Notes: generated from the sequence alone by a model not told the origin. Numbered from the stretch's first letter, positions 21,621 through 33,671 are shown. The stretch: DNA of 64,000 nt from Odontocerum albicorne (GCA_949825065.1 OX463844.1:33209414-33273413); one strand, 5' to 3'. Translations and numbers: made by a program.

Positions 21621-23000
21621 AAGAATTCTTTTGAGTTACTTTACGGTCCTGATTTCTAACATAGCTGGGATATGAAGTGAAAATAACAGGAAATTATATA
21701 ATATTAAATTATAAAAATAATTTTTATTTATAGTTTGACAAACGCTTTATTAACTTCAACAAGTTTTCGATTGTATTTTACACTGAAACTTCAAAAATAC
21801 TGTATCACTTTGATTAAAGCAAAAATACAGTTTTAACTCGTTGGCAAGTTTAAGAATGAACAGTTTTCTGATCTGTTTTATGTACAATTTTTAAATGGCA
21901 TGGGAAAGCGAATGATGTTAAAATATCGAAGTACCATATATCAGATAAAATGTGGATCGCGCTCTTTGTACACATAAATCCATTAAAAATATATAAAAAA
22001 ATGTTGATATTATTTCTTATTTTTCAGTTTTACTCAATAAAATTTAGAACTTTGAATTAATTGTTTTCTATAATTTAAAATTTTAAAAAATTAACACTTA
22101 ATGAAATGGAGTTTACACAGTTATAATCATTAATCCAAATGAAAATGGACATTTTAAATTGAAATGCAGAGAGCGAACGTTAGAAGATTTTTTAATTTTT
22201 TTTTTATTGTTAACAATTCATGGTTTTTATCAGCCGTCTCACTAAGCACAGTGTTCTTCAATGATTCGAGAATTTAAGTTAGGAATTTTGAACTTTAATA
22301 TTATTTTACCTATTCTTCAAGATGTGTGAATAACTAGAAAGGCGTTTATTTTATTATTATTACTATAGATATTTTATTGTTGTTACTATAGACATTTTAT
22401 TATTATTACTATATATATTTTATTATTATTACTACAGATATTTTATTATTCTGTCTATACTATATCATATTAGCTATTAATATCTATATGAAGTTTAACT
22501 GTCATGTGTTCAAAATTTGTGTTTGCAATTTATTTGTAAAACATTTGTTTTATATTTGAGGAATCTGTGATCGTTTCGTTCCTTGAAGTTATTTCTTCAT
22601 ATTCTCGGGTCTCACATAAGATAATTGAAGCACTTGACTGTCTTTCAGAATTTATATATAACTTTCAATACAATTCTTAGGGTGTCCACTAAAATATTTT
22701 AAATTAGTTTGCATTATAAAATACCACAACCAAGTAAAAAAAATCCTTGCCTGATTAGAAATAAATTCTACCATTTTCAAATAATCCTATTCCTATTTAT
22801 TTTTTCACATACGAAATTGATTTTGAGATTCGTTCTAAAATAAACGGGAAATATTACTGATGAATTAAATACAACCTTTCAAATAATTATTGTATTTTAT
22901 TTTTGTTTTATACATGTAATTTTATATCTCATACTTAAAACTCAAGCCTGTGTTATATAATCAGAGCTTATATTTAAACAGTTGAATGTGAAATATTACT
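21621..23000. other. AT-rich stretch with one short tandem repeat
   Basis: Apart from the repeat at 22345-22450, nothing was recognised. Confidence 0.4.
22345..22450. repeat. about 30-bp tandem repeat, 3-4 units
   Basis: Units of the form ATTTTATTATTATTACTATA follow one another with small changes (GTTGTT, ACAG variants). Confidence 0.8.
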
Positions 23001-23002
23001 AA

Positions 23003-23594
23003 AGGTCCGTTGTCACGGTTCAACTTTAGTTGACCGATTAAAGTGAACACGGCTTGAATCAGTTTTTGTTCACACGTTTCAATAGAAACTGATTCAAGGC
23101 CCGTTCTCACGGTTCAAGTTTAGTTGACTGATTAAAATTGATCAACAAAAGTTGAATGAAATCTGTAGTGAGAACCTTTGTTTTAGTAGAGTTGGTCAAC
23201 TTTTTAGTTGATCAAGGAAAGATTGACCCAGTCAAACTTTATCGTTCAAGTTATGAGTCATCCGCCATTTGCTTTTAAGTTGAAACCTGTCTTGAAACGT
23301 GTGAACATGTGAATTCAAGTTGATTGTCAAGTTCGCTTTCAAGTCGATAAATATAAAAATAAACATGCAAGAAAAAATGTTTTCGACGCCATTTTTAACT
23401 GAATTAAATTGAAACAGTTTATTGAATCAGTTTCTATTGAAACGTGTGAACAAAAACTGATTCAAGTCATATTCAGCTTTTGTTGATCAACTTTAATCGG
23501 TCAACTAAACTTGAACCGTGATAACGGGCCTGTATTCAACTTTTATTGATCAACTATAATCGGTCAATTAAACTTGAACCGTGAGAACTGGCCT
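23003..23594. mobile_element. nested foldback DNA element (PIF/Harbinger-like?)
   Basis: Outer ends AGGTCCGTTGTCACGGTTCA and, read inward from the right, AGGCCAGTTCTCACGGTTCA, flanked by TAA (23000-23002 and 23595-23597), a 3-bp duplication as in PIF/Harbinger elements. A second pair of similar ends lies inside: GGCCCGTTCTCACGGTTCAA from 23098, and its reverse complement ending at 23530. A second inverted module built on TTGAATCAGTTT and AAACTGATTCAA is at 23054-23098 and 23423-23466. No coding capacity. The superfamily call is tentative. Confidence 0.75.
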
Positions 23595-23599
23595 TAAAT

Positions 23600-24029
23600 A
23601 ATATTAAGAAGACGATATGCACTAACTTGTAAATCCTCAGTTGTTTTTTTTACATTTTATTTTTGTACTTTCCGGATTATTTCGTAAAATAATTCATTGC
23701 TTTTTGAAAGTGTTCTGAAACTATTCGCTTTATATTTATATAATTTAAATAATGGATATTTTTTTGCGATATTAACAAGTCTATAAAATAACACTATGTT
23801 AAAAAAATCGAATATAAAATTCAACACTTGATGTAACAAAAACAAAACAAAATGCCCTCGTTTGCTTTATTCTGCTTTGAACATGCTTTTAATTTGTAAG
23901 AAATTAAAATTTGCTGTAAAAATATAAATTATGTTTTTATGTGTAAATTTTTCGTTGAATTTGAAATATTCTACACCATTTTTTTTCTCTTTCTTAACCC
24001 TTGTTCAGGATTGAAATATATACTCTTAA
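23600..24029. other. AT-rich stretch, nothing recognised
   Basis: No recognisable feature. Confidence 0.4.
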
Positions 24030-24330
24030 TGATTGTTGTCTCCGTCACGATATATCTTAAGTGATTTATGTCCTTCTGTTCTAGTTTTGAGTTATCTTCA
24101 AATGGGAGCTAAGGACCAAGAAAGCTCATGTTGTCATCTGTCTTTGTCCTATGATTCTGTGTTGACAGTCCACGTACTACGTTCCTGACAAGCAGACTTC
24201 ACGCCTTTCGCAGGCTTTCCCGAAGGCATTAGATTTATAGGATTATCCTGGTTGGAGAAAATCAATAACACCAACTCGATCCCCTCTCCATTAGCACTGG
24301 GACTGGCGACTTTTAGGAAAAAGGAGTTAT
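24030..24330. other. GC-richer unassigned segment
   Basis: A block of about 300 bp richer in G+C than its flanks, without a usable open frame, terminal repeats or similarity to the other GC-richer blocks that I can see. Confidence 0.3.
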
Positions 24331-26294
24331 TTTATTTTTTCCCTTCAATTGCTTCTCCTCATTCGTCACGTTGTTAAAGAAGGGTCTATTTTAAGAAAAT
24401 ATTAATTTTTCGCACAGTTTGTCGAAGTTCAATTTTATTTCTCTCAATTTTTGCTAGCATTAAGTTGATAAAATAGACAAGAAAGTGTTTTAATGATTTA
24501 TTTTTATATATTTGCCAAAAAAATATTACTATTGTCAACTGTAACGAACATTTTAATATTTGCAATAGTTCTTTTTTATTGCACTAACTTATTTTTAATA
24601 AAATCTTGAACTATTATTCATATTTATTTATAATGAAAAATCTAACATACATTAAAACTGGGCATCTAGATAATTTGGTTGATAACAATGAATTATTGCG
24701 TTTAAATTATGGTGTGAACGCCATAAATTGCTTTGACTTGTTAAAAACGGTAGTCACGTAGACAATAAATGAGTAGAAAAGTTTTTTTTGTTAATTACCT
24801 CACAAAATAAATGGAAATATACTTCTGCGTACAAATGTTTCCATGTACACATATTTTGATTTGTTACAGATTTTTTCGCGCTGATATTTGGTAAATCTAT
24901 ATTTTTTATGAATACACAGCATCAATGCTTATTAATTCATGTATATTTATATCCGAAATATATTTTACAGCAGTCCAAATTGAGTATGAGATCATTAAAA
25001 ATATGTTTATATTGTGGTACGTATGTCGATAACATTTATAAATTCCTTTGCCAGTAAAACTAAATATATATTTATGTATATTTAATATAGATTTGTATAC
25101 CTACATCGCAGAAAATGAGTCTCAATTTGTGCTTATTGATGCATGTTTATTTAAGAAACAAATTGAGTCAATCTAATCCATTCAATTTTAGCTTATGTCG
25201 TTCTTCGTTAATTATCATATGATCCAAATCTCTACGTGCTTTGACAATCAAATTAAATTTGAGCAGTGGCAGATACCTACCCTAGTAGATCTATTAACTT
25301 ACTACCAGATAACAATTTACATAATAAAAATTTAACTCTTGTTTCTCCTTATGATAAATATACTAGTATTTTAATAATTTATCACGTATGTCGTTTTAAT
25401 ATATTACATTTAATTATGCAGTATGTGTTTAATTTAAATAATATGAGCGGTTTTAAAAATTCCTTCACTAATATATAGTTTATTTCTTGAATATTATATC
25501 TGACATTCACTTAAAACCAACCTGATTCAAAATGGCTACTCATATTTTTTATGTTACAATTTAATAAAAAGTAATATACATATTATGAATGATATTTCAT
25601 TAAAATATAGTAATTAAATTTACAATAATATTTTTATAACTCTTTTGCATTAAATCTTAATATTTAATGTAAATATATCAAAGTAGTCGTGGAAAGTCCT
25701 AACATATATTAACTAGTGAAAATATAAATTCCAAAAATTATTGAATAATTATGAAATTCAATTTTTTCTACACATAGTATTTTTTTACTATTATTTTCAG
25801 AAGGCAAAAATGAAATGAAAAAATCTTTTTCACCCGTTGAAATAATGAAAATCGACGGGGGCATAAGAAATTTCACATTTAAATGTGTTTCAATTCATCC
25901 CTTATTTTCCCTACGTTTTGTTTCAGGCAAACGACAAAGAAAATAGAAGAGGGAAAAAACATTCTCACATGTACCAAATAACTGAAATTCTTTTCCCCTA
26001 TCGGTCTACCTCTAGCAGTGTTTCACATTTGATGTTTCGCAGGTTATCCCGTTGCATGTATTTAAATTTTATTTAAAATCTGATTTGCGTCACTTTCGTA
26101 CAGTTTTTCACTTTGAAACATTCTTTGATACAAATTTCTTCGTTCAAATTTATGCTGTATAGTAATGAAACATTTTCCTGTGGTCTTTCCTAAGTCCCAA
26201 CCTTTTTACCTCGATTTTTCTAATTTCAAGCAAATTTTCATTCTTTTTCGTGAGAAGGGGAAAAAATTGTGTGTTATTTTATAATTTTTACAAT
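24331..26294. other. long AT-rich stretch, nothing recognised
   Basis: About 2 kb without any family I can name. Small open frames such as 25266-25478 and 25885-26076 lack domains. Confidence 0.4.
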
Positions 26295-26770
26295 ATTACT
26301 AGACGATTAACTCGTACCATGCATGGAGTCCGGCTGTTTTTTTTTATAAAGTTTCTGAACTGCTGTGTTCTAAAACGGTGCTTGAGGACAAACGATAAAA
26401 TATATGTATGTATTTTAAAACGACATACCACTTCGACAAATCAACTGTCAGCTGAATGTTAAAACAATTTTTTTTTTACTAGTGACTATTATTTATTCAA
26501 CACTTCATACAAGGGCATGAATAAAAAGAAATTATTTAATTTTTATAATTTAATTATTACAGCGTGCGTCACATTTTATTTACAAAAGTTAAAATATTTT
26601 GACATCTGTTATTAAAAATCAGAACAAACTCAATAATTATCAACGATGTGCTGTTTGTGGTTTTAAAGTTTACATTTTTTTCACTTGGAACGATTTTTAG
26701 AGCGTTCCGGATAGACCTGGGTAATATTTTTTTATAATGTTGAACACTTTTTTGGAGATACTGTATAACT
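26295..26770 (+). repeat. unclassified dispersed repeat, uninterrupted copy
   Basis: Begins CTAGACGATTAACTCGTACC and includes TTTTTATAAAGTTTCT, AAATCAACTGTCAGCTGAAT, ATTTATTCAACA and GCGTTCCGGATAGACCTGG. All recur in the same order at 61495-61570 and 62595-62975, where about 1 kb of other DNA intervenes. Confidence 0.7.
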
Positions 26771-27045
26771 GGATTTCCCTTTTGTATTTAGAGAAATAAA
26801 TTAATATTTTCACATTCCGCAATTTTGACTAGAATGTAACATTTCTTAACATAAATAGAATTTATTAAGTTTTTTTATTTTTTTATTTAATGAGTTTTTG
26901 TTTATAAATATTTTAAAAGTTATTTAGAAATATGTTTTGCTGTCATATAATCATTTTTTTTATGTTGAAACTTTTATTTGTTATTCGATTGACAAAAATA
27001 AATCCTTTGAAATATGAAATATATCCTTTGAAATTGCACTAAGAA

Positions 27046-27295
27046 TGTTGAGATTCTCTGGCCCTAAGGACTGATGCCTTATTCAAGAGTTTTTGAGAGA
27101 AATAGAATGAGGCGCGCCTTATTACCATCAAGTGAGGTAGAGAATACCTCATTCCGCAGCCACTTTCTTCCAAATGTACGACTCGATAATCCCTTCTATA
27201 CGAACGTCGCTCGAGAGCACCTATCCTGCCTCGCAAAGTCGAGCTTTTTCCCTTCAGCAATGTGAGATTATTGCCTTTGAATGAGGCAAATGTAA
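27046..27295. other. GC-richer segment, possible exon or element fragment
   Basis: Open in both strands for 60-70 codons and clearly less AT-rich than its surroundings. A GTAAGT donor-like motif sits at 27292. No known domain, and neither reading is convincing. Confidence 0.25.
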
Positions 27296-27664
27296 GTTGA
27301 TATTTAAATGGATAAAATTTAGTGGTTTAGTCTATATAACATAAAAGATAAACGAAATAGACCTTATTCAATTGTCATATAAAAATATTTCTCCATAAAG
27401 ATATTTGTATTATTATAGAAAAATAATACACTCTTCATTCACATTTTTTTATATTTTCACGTCGTATTGTGTTTAGTTCTGCGTAGATTTAATTACTTTA
27501 TTTGGTTTTCTTAAATATTTAATATTCATTATCTTAAACGATAACGAAATATATTAGAACAAAACTAACATTTTCGAAAGATACACATCTATAAACATAT
27601 AAACTATGTTATCCATACCTTTTCAGAATAAAAATTTCAAAAATTAATTTAAGTATTATATTAT
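27296..27664. other. AT-rich stretch, nothing recognised
   Basis: No recognisable feature. Confidence 0.3.
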
Positions 27665-27885
27665 ATTACACTTTCGTTGTATACAGTACAACCTGGCGGG
27701 CTTATTACTAACTATGTGGCAATATCTTCCAATCAACCAACGAAATATGTTCAAGAGACCTTAAGTGAAAACCAGACTGGAATCCTTTTTTTTTAATCTG
27801 GGCTCCAACGGGATTTGAAGCCGCAACCTCCGGGTCTGGAGACAATCGCCTAACCAACTAGACCACGGAGTTTGTCAAAGTAACA
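27665..27885 (-). repeat. SINE1, full-length reference copy
   Basis: Best-preserved SINE1. On the minus strand: a tRNA-like head CCGTGGTCTAGTTGGTTAGG, GGTTGCGGCTTCAAATCCC (B box), then an A run, CCAGTCTGGTTTTCACTTAA, GTTGGTTGATTGGAAGATAT, AATAAGCCCGCCAGGTTGTA and GTATACAACGAAAGTGTAAT. Length is about 220 bp. It would rely on polymerase III for expression and on a non-LTR retrotransposon for copying (family knowledge). Confidence 0.85.
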
Positions 27886-28044
27886 TGCCACATACAAAAA
27901 TAACCTCACTCAAATATTGTAAATATATTATACGATGCATAACAATTAAGAATGATTGGTTTCAACGAACAACCGACCAGTATGTTCAATAAAGTATGTA
28001 TACACTACCATAACATTTTCATACATAGATAATATCTTATAATA

Positions 28045-28140
28045 TCATTTTAAGGGTAAACTGAGAGGTCAGAGTGCCAAACTTTTCTTCCACAGCATGC
28101 TTCCTTATTTGCCTTCACATTCATATATCTTTCTTCGATT
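28045..28140 (-). mobile_element. RTE 3' end fragment
   Basis: GGGTAAACTGAGAGGTCAGA resembles the reverse-oriented family 3' end (GGGTAGGCAGAGAGG). Short and diverged. Confidence 0.4.
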
Positions 28141-28180
28141 TGTCTTACTCCTTAAATTTTCTTTTAAACTTTCATTATAG

Positions 28181-28400
28181 ATGTCGTTATGTCTCCCTGG
28201 TTGTTGAATATTTACATAGATTCATGTGTGAAGGAACTGCAGATCTTAATGGGGGGTATACAAATGTCGAATGGGAATGAATTCGGTTTGATGCATGCTG
28301 ATGACATAATATAGTAGTGTAAGCGGAGAATGAGGATACATTACAGAGGTTGATAAGTAAATTATGACAGATCCGATTATATGAAGAGATCAGAACAATT
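28181..28400 (+). pseudogene. reverse transcriptase fragment (RTE-type)
   Basis: In the frame starting at 28189 the sequence reads MSPWLLNIYIDSCVKEL, which is the RT palm motif usually written SPWLFN, and after about 18 residues FGLMHADDII, where HADD (28294-28305) sits in place of the catalytic Y/F-x-D-D box. Two stops follow at once. The Arg-Gln-Gly-Cys normally preceding the first motif is lost. This is the only reverse-transcriptase palm remnant I found. It belongs with the RTE 3' tails by general resemblance, but I cannot prove the link. Confidence 0.7.
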
Positions 28401-28844
28401 CGGAACTCTTCCGATCGTATTAGAACTTTAATGTTCTTGCTATAATCATTTCAGATTTGATCTTTCAAAATTGTGTTTGTCTTGACGGATCGAATCTGTA
28501 ATCATGAATATTTAGCACACAATAAACACCTCCTCAAACAGTTGTCATCCATTTACAATATATTAATGACAATCTTTTTTATTCGTATTGTTTTACTCTA
28601 TCATATATCTTCATGGTGAATAGTTCTATACTTTGAGTATTTTATGATGTAATTCAGAACCATACCCACTTTTATACAGTATGTCAAAAGACTGATAAAC
28701 AGTAATGTAAACAAAAATCAAATGTAATCATCTGATGAAGATAACGCTTTCGTAACAAGTATAATTCTTATCGTGCATTCGTTTTTGAAGGAAATTTCTC
28801 ACTAAAAATTCTTGAAAGTATTTTATCAAGTTTTAAAGTTTATT
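28401..28844. other. AT-rich stretch
   Basis: Nothing firm. CTGATGA at about 28733-28739 lies near GCTTTCGTAAC but lacks the GAAA box needed for a hammerhead core. Confidence 0.3.
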
Positions 28845-29275
28845 CATCATCATCATCACGCGGTGTCCCTATTGTGGTAGGCACGGAACACAAATTTCCA
28901 TAACATATTTAGTTCCTTCCTCGTCCATACGACTCACGACTCGTCATGGAAACTCTCGCACCATAAAGGTTTTTCACTCTTTTCTCCTTCAGAATTTGAT
29001 TAAGTTGGTCGTGCTACATTTTTGTTGGTTTTCACATTTTTTTGTAGATTGTTTACTACTCGTATAGACTATGTTTGTAAATCTTTAATCATTCGTTCTT
29101 TCTACGTGGCTTAACTATTTCAATGCTCATTTTTTCATCTTTAGCGCTTATTTCATTTTTCAATACGCACTCTTTCCTAATGTCCTCATTTATTACGGTG
29201 TCATACCTTGTGTTTCCATGTTTTCTTTCTAACGTTCTCATGTATCTTATTTTCTTGACTCTAAGTTTACTTTAA
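28845..29275 (-). mobile_element. RTE 3' fragment
   Basis: Starts, reverse-oriented, with CATCATCATCACGCGGTGTC then TATTGTGGTAGGCACGGAAC. Downstream blocks include TTGATTAAGTTGGTCGTGCT (Asp-Gln region) and TTCTACGTGGCTTAACTATT (Phe-Gly-His-Val region). Decayed. Confidence 0.7.
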
Positions 29276-29661
29276 ATGATAATGTCTGTGTAAATACTTT
29301 TTGCAATATAATATAATATCAAGTTCTTTTTAAAGAATTGGTTAAATTCAGCTTACAGGCGTACTCAATTAATTGACAATATATAAAATTAGGTTTGTTA
29401 CAATTAAAACCGAGATATCAATAACTAATTATAAGTACACAATCTTTAATATTGGTACTACGGTATCTGATTTCACGGCAGCTATCTCGATTGCTATGAC
29501 TTTTTAGAAACGTTGATGTTAAGTGCTAGTAGGAATAGACTATTCGAGGAAATCTCCAGGCAGTTTTTAACCTATACCTACAATTGATTTTTCTTGTTTT
29601 ATTATTTGAGTGTTATCAAGTCATAAAATAATCGTATGTTTTTGTTTAGTTTATATTCATG
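29276..29661. other. AT-rich stretch, nothing recognised
   Basis: No recognisable feature. Confidence 0.3.
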
Positions 29662-29663
29662 TA

Positions 29664-30575
29664 CGAGGGTCATCCAGAAACTAAGGTTACAAGGGCTCCT
29701 GAGGCCGGGGGATTTTTTTTTTCAAAGTTGGTGCACCTTGCGTGTAGGGGGGATCCTAACGGTCATTTTGTTTGGTCCCGCGTGTTTGTCGGCCATTTTG
29801 TTCAGTCACAGTAAATTCTTCCGATGGAGAGGTTGCCGTGCGCTCCCACCAACTCTCGTCCGTGCGAGACCCGCGCGGTCATCAGTTTTTTGACTTTGCA
29901 GTACAATACCGCCGCGAATATCCATCGGAAGCTCGTGGAAGTTTATGGTAGTGATGTGATGAGTCGACAACATGTCACGAAGTGGGTTAGGTTGTTCAGA
30001 GAAGGCCTTACTGATACTCACGACGAGGCAAGGCAGTGATTTCTGACGAATTTATGCAAAAAATTGAAGAATAAGTGCAAAATTACCGCCGTGTGACGCT
30101 TGACGACCTTCACGAAGAATTTACTGACATTTCTCGAAGTCTCCTTGGTAATATTGTGTCAAAAAAACTTGGTTACAATAAGTTGTGTGCGAGATGGGTG
30201 CCCAGAATGCTCACACCGGAGCACCGTCAAAATCACGTGACCGCTGCGCGTGAATTTTTGGATCGTTTTGCACAGGAGGGAGAAGCTTTTCTGAACTTTA
30301 TCGTGACGGGGGATGAGACGTGGGTGTGTCACTACACCCCAACAATTTTTCAACGATCAGGAGGTCGAGGAAGCTGTGAAGAAGTGGCTGAAAGAGCTGG
30401 CGGCGGGGGTCTATGACACTGGCATACAAAAGCTGGTGCCCCGACTACAGAAATGTCTCGATCTCGACGGCGATTATTTTAATATATTTGTGAAGTATCT
30501 TGTGAATTACAATTAAATACAAGCATTTTTCGATCCTACATAAAGTTTGTAACCTTACTTTCTGGATGACCCTCG
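29664..30575 (+). mobile_element. mariner copy A, internally deleted
   Basis: Terminal repeats CGAGGGTCATCCAGAAACTA and its near reverse complement at 30545-30575, flanked by TA (29662-29663 and 30576-30577). Length 912 bp. It is almost the same as copy B at 59802, sharing all major lesions. Lacks both downstream catalytic Asp residues, so it is non-autonomous. Confidence 0.92.
29824..30515 (+). pseudogene. mariner transposase, broken (copy A)
   Basis: Three pieces in different frames. Piece 1 (29824-30039): NIHRKLVEVYGSDVMSRQHV and WVRLFREGLTD, the first DNA-binding helix-turn-helix, ending Asp-Glu-Ala-Arg-Gln-stop because the RSGRP segment is deleted. Piece 2 (30075-30354): RRVTLDDLHEEFTDISRSLL, KLCARWVPRMLTPEHR and IVTGDETWVCHYTP, with the first catalytic Asp. 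An in-frame TAA lies just before it. Piece 3 (about 30340-30480, another frame): FFNDQEVEEAVKKWLKELAA and GIQKLVPRLQKCLDLDGDY, the normal C-terminal end. Everything between the Tyr-Thr-Pro and the Asn-Asp-Gln-Glu segments, including the second and third catalytic Asp, is missing. Confidence 0.9.
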
Positions 30576-30583
30576 TATATTGA

Positions 30584-30835
30584 CAACCTTCGTGGCCTAG
30601 TCGGTAAGATCTTTGACTTTCGCCTGGGGGTTTCTGGTTCGTTTTAATGGTACCAAAAAAATTAAAACGGTCCTAGTCTGAAAGCAATACAGGCACTCGT
30701 TGTCTCTTTACTTGCAATAATGGTACCAACACGTGCAATGACGTGCTGCGGGTTACTTAGAGCGTACTTCAGTGATTATAAAACCAAAGGCTTGGTGACG
30801 GTATTACCTCCTGGTCACACTTTTTAATATACCCG
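30584..30835 (+). repeat. SINE2 copy next to mariner A
   Basis: The tRNA-like head ACAACCTTCGTGGCCTAGTC is shared with SINE1, but the body differs: AATGGTACCAAAAAAATTAA, GTCCTAGTCTGAAAG, ACACGTGCAATGACGTGCTG and a CCTGGTCACACTTTTTAATA end, which match 45450-45735. Confidence 0.65.
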
Positions 30836-31287
30836 AATCATAAATTCTGATATATTTAAGGTGATACAGATAAAAAATTCGTATATGTTTTTTAACTTAT
30901 TGGATATTTTTAATGTCAGCACATCTACCGGTGGTGAATGAATTAAACGTATGCAAAAATGAAACAAAAAAAAAACAATAAAATTAATATTATCTTAAAA
31001 ACAGATATTTATCGTTATTATGGTCCCCACAAAATATCCGAATTAGTAATGCGCATGTGTTGAACAATATGACCAGGAGAAACCACTGCCTTCGGCCCCA
31101 TTAATTTGGCCTTTAGATTTAGAACTTCTAGAGTAGGCACGTTACTCGCAATTTTTAGTGTCACACGTGAAAAAGTAACAACACTTACATTTGTCTAGCG
31201 CTTGCGAAAAGTGTAACAAGACTCTTAAACCGAACACTTGTTTTTTTTTGTTTTATTAAGACCCACTATTGGAGTTTCACTTTATGG
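30836..31287. other. AT-rich stretch, nothing recognised
   Basis: No recognisable feature. Confidence 0.3.
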
Positions 31288-31690
31288 ACATGTGAGGTGC
31301 ATAACCGCGTGGTAACGCAGTGGACTTCCGTGTGGGAGGTCGCTGGTTCAAACCACGCGCTGAGTTACTTCCCTAGAACGATTCGGCCATTTTTTCTGCC
31401 TAGTATTCTGGGTTATATGGATACCTATGACTTCGGTCATATCTATTCTTTCAAAAAAATGTAGAAAAAAAACATCGATCGATCGGTATGCTCCGATCGT
31501 CTCACTTCGGTGTGCCATCGATCCAGTACAGCGGTGTGGTCGGTGAGTTTGCTGGTGTGCAACAGCTCACTCACTTTAAAAACTCTACGGCACAACTTCG
31601 CCTTCCAATTGAATTGACGTTGGGATGGTGAGGAGATACTCGATTGCGAGGCCCAGCAGCGACATTGAGCATCTACATGCAAAGATTCTA
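31288..31690 (+). repeat. SINE3 copy, about 400 bp
   Basis: The tRNA-like head ACCGCGTGGTAACGCAGTGG and GGAGGTCGCTGGTTCAAACC is followed by the body GGTTATATGGATACCTATGA, TCGGTATGCTCCGATCGTCT and ATCCAGTACAGCGGTGTGGT, ending ACTCGATTGCGAGGCCCAGC. Aligns along its length with 36012-36360. Its 3' end resembles the coding tail at 46690. Confidence 0.8.
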
Positions 31691-31759
31691 ACATAACATA
31701 ATATAACATATACCTCATATAATATTAACTTTTTTATTTTGACAGAAAATTATGCTGGT

Positions 31760-31975
31760 GAATACTACTATACTATACTATACTAGTATACCTGTCGATC
31801 GGTGATGTTTTTTTAAGGGATAATATGGAATTTTAAGGTATAATATGGAATTTCAAGGGATAATATGGAATTTTAAGGTATGATATGGAATTTTAAGGGA
31901 TAATATGAAATTTTAAGATATAATATAGAATTTTATATATGGAATTTTTATTAATATGGAATTTTTAAAATGTAT
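31760..31975. repeat. minisatellite, about 21-bp units
   Basis: A short (ACTAT)n run at 31765-31790 precedes units of the form GGGATAATATGGAATTTTAA (31817-31975), eight or so, alternating GGGATA and GGTATA and decaying to the right. Confidence 0.85.
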
Positions 31976-32985
31976 GAAATCGTCGAGAAAGTAGGTTAAG
32001 GATTTAAGGGCAATTAATTATGATTATATTTAAACAACACATAATTTCACAATGAAATTACGGTTGAAATGCTCAAATTAATTTAATAATATATTAATCG
32101 TTCCTGCAAAATCGCCGGCAAATAACGTGAACAACCTTAATGTGACGCAGTTTTAGATGAAAATCATTACAAATTCTCCGCTTTATTAAAAACCAGCCAA
32201 GATTTATGAACTTACGCCTTTAAAATATATATCCAAGATTTTGTAAAGCATTCCCTGGATTCCAGCTTGGTCGTATTGAAAGACTAAGCGATGTTTTGTA
32301 ATTCCAACTCTCACATCTCATTTTACTCCTCCGAGGATCTCATTTTGATTCTCTGCGAGCCTTTTCGACCTCAGAATTTATTGGGTTCCCCCTTCCCAGT
32401 CCTCCAACCACGACCTCTCATTATCTTAAGGGGGGGTTGAAGGTCGGCTGAATTAAAAACGAGGAAAAATATTCACTTTTTTGTGAAATAATTAATTTTC
32501 ATTCAAAGGAAGCAAATTATGCCAACCGCGCTTCAATGGTTTGAAAGAAAATATGAAATATAATATAATATAATTTTATATAGAATTTCATAAAAAATTA
32601 TAGTTTTCATTATTTACTTTTTATCATTGTGTTGCATTGTATTGTAATATTGTACTTTCTCGATTTTTTTTGTGTAAAATTGTTTTATAAAGCTATTTTT
32701 ATAACAACAAGACATTTAACTTCAGTCAAGAAATACTTAACGTATTGATAAAACTTAACTAAAAAAATCTCGATAATTATCATAATTTACTATTGTATTA
32801 TTTTGAAGGGAAAAATGTGAACAGTATTTTTACAAATAAAAGGAATTATTTTTCAGTTCATAACTTTTATCATAAATGTTAAAAAATAACCTTTCCAGGT
32901 TTTCTTTAATCAAAATAATTGTTATAGAGTATAGAAATTTTAAAAAAACATTATGACAGTAGTTTGAGAGGTTTAGTTAATTGCT
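31976..32985. other. unassigned DNA
   Basis: Mostly AT-rich. A less AT-rich piece at 32250-32460 with a G run (32431-32437) has no recognisable feature. Confidence 0.3.
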
Positions 32986-33126
32986 ATGAGATGGCGCCAC
33001 GATTTATAGTTACATCACTGTTGGCAAGTATCATTTTTCAAGTGGCCACTGTCTAAATCTCGACAAGATACGACAAGTAACGTTTGATAGTCATCTGAAT
33101 TGATCACTTGAACATTTGCCGCAACG

Positions 33127-33453
33127 ATGAAAAAAAAACAGTTCCGTGCCATCATAAAACATTTTTATTTGAAGAAGTTAACAGCTGCACAGATCAAAGC
33201 AGAGTAGTATGAAGTTCACGAAGACTATGCACCAGCGTTGAAGACTGTTTATTTCTGTATAAATTAGTTTAAACATGGCCGTAGATGAATCGCGCTCCGA
33301 ACACCCAATTGCGTTCACCACGACGGATGTCATCGCCGCAGGAAATGACTATTTTGCAGAGTTTCAAAAAAGCTATTTTTCAGGTGGGATGAAAAAATTG
33401 GAAAATTGCTGGACCAAGCGTGTAACCCTAAAAGGAGACTATGTTGATAAATA
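33127..33453 (+). pseudogene. mariner transposase remnant, third family
   Basis: Starts KKKQFRAIIKHFYLKKLTAA with an in-frame stop after QIKAE, then EVHEDYAPALKTV and FKHGR: the first helix-turn-helix of a mariner transposase. After a large deletion it continues in another frame with YFAEFQKSYFSGGMKKLENC, WTKRV and LKGDYVDK-stop, the normal mariner C-terminus. All catalytic residues are missing. The terminal repeats were not located, so the element limits are unknown. Different sequence from the mariners at 1416 and 29664. Confidence 0.8.
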
Positions 33454-33671
33454 AAATAGTTTTTTTTTCAACTTTATGAATTTTAATTTTTATCAAACTT
33501 ATCTCGTTTTTATTAAACTTAGAAAGTTATTTTTATTAAACTTAAAAATTAATATTTTATTAAACTTAGAAAATTATCAATAAAGTTTCACGGTACAGGT
33601 ATTGCCGAGATTGTTTGGTGGACGAATAAGATTTCCAAAAAAGAAGAGATAGATAGCAATAATGTAAAAAC

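Noticed and set aside
23054..23466. CRISPR-like repeated units
   Set aside because: The repeats are inverted termini of one DNA element and not regularly spaced direct repeats; the DNA is eukaryotic.
28730..28765. CTGATGA followed by GCTTTCGTAAC as a hammerhead core
   Set aside because: The GAAA box is absent and the spacer does not form a stem. At best a decayed PLE repeat.
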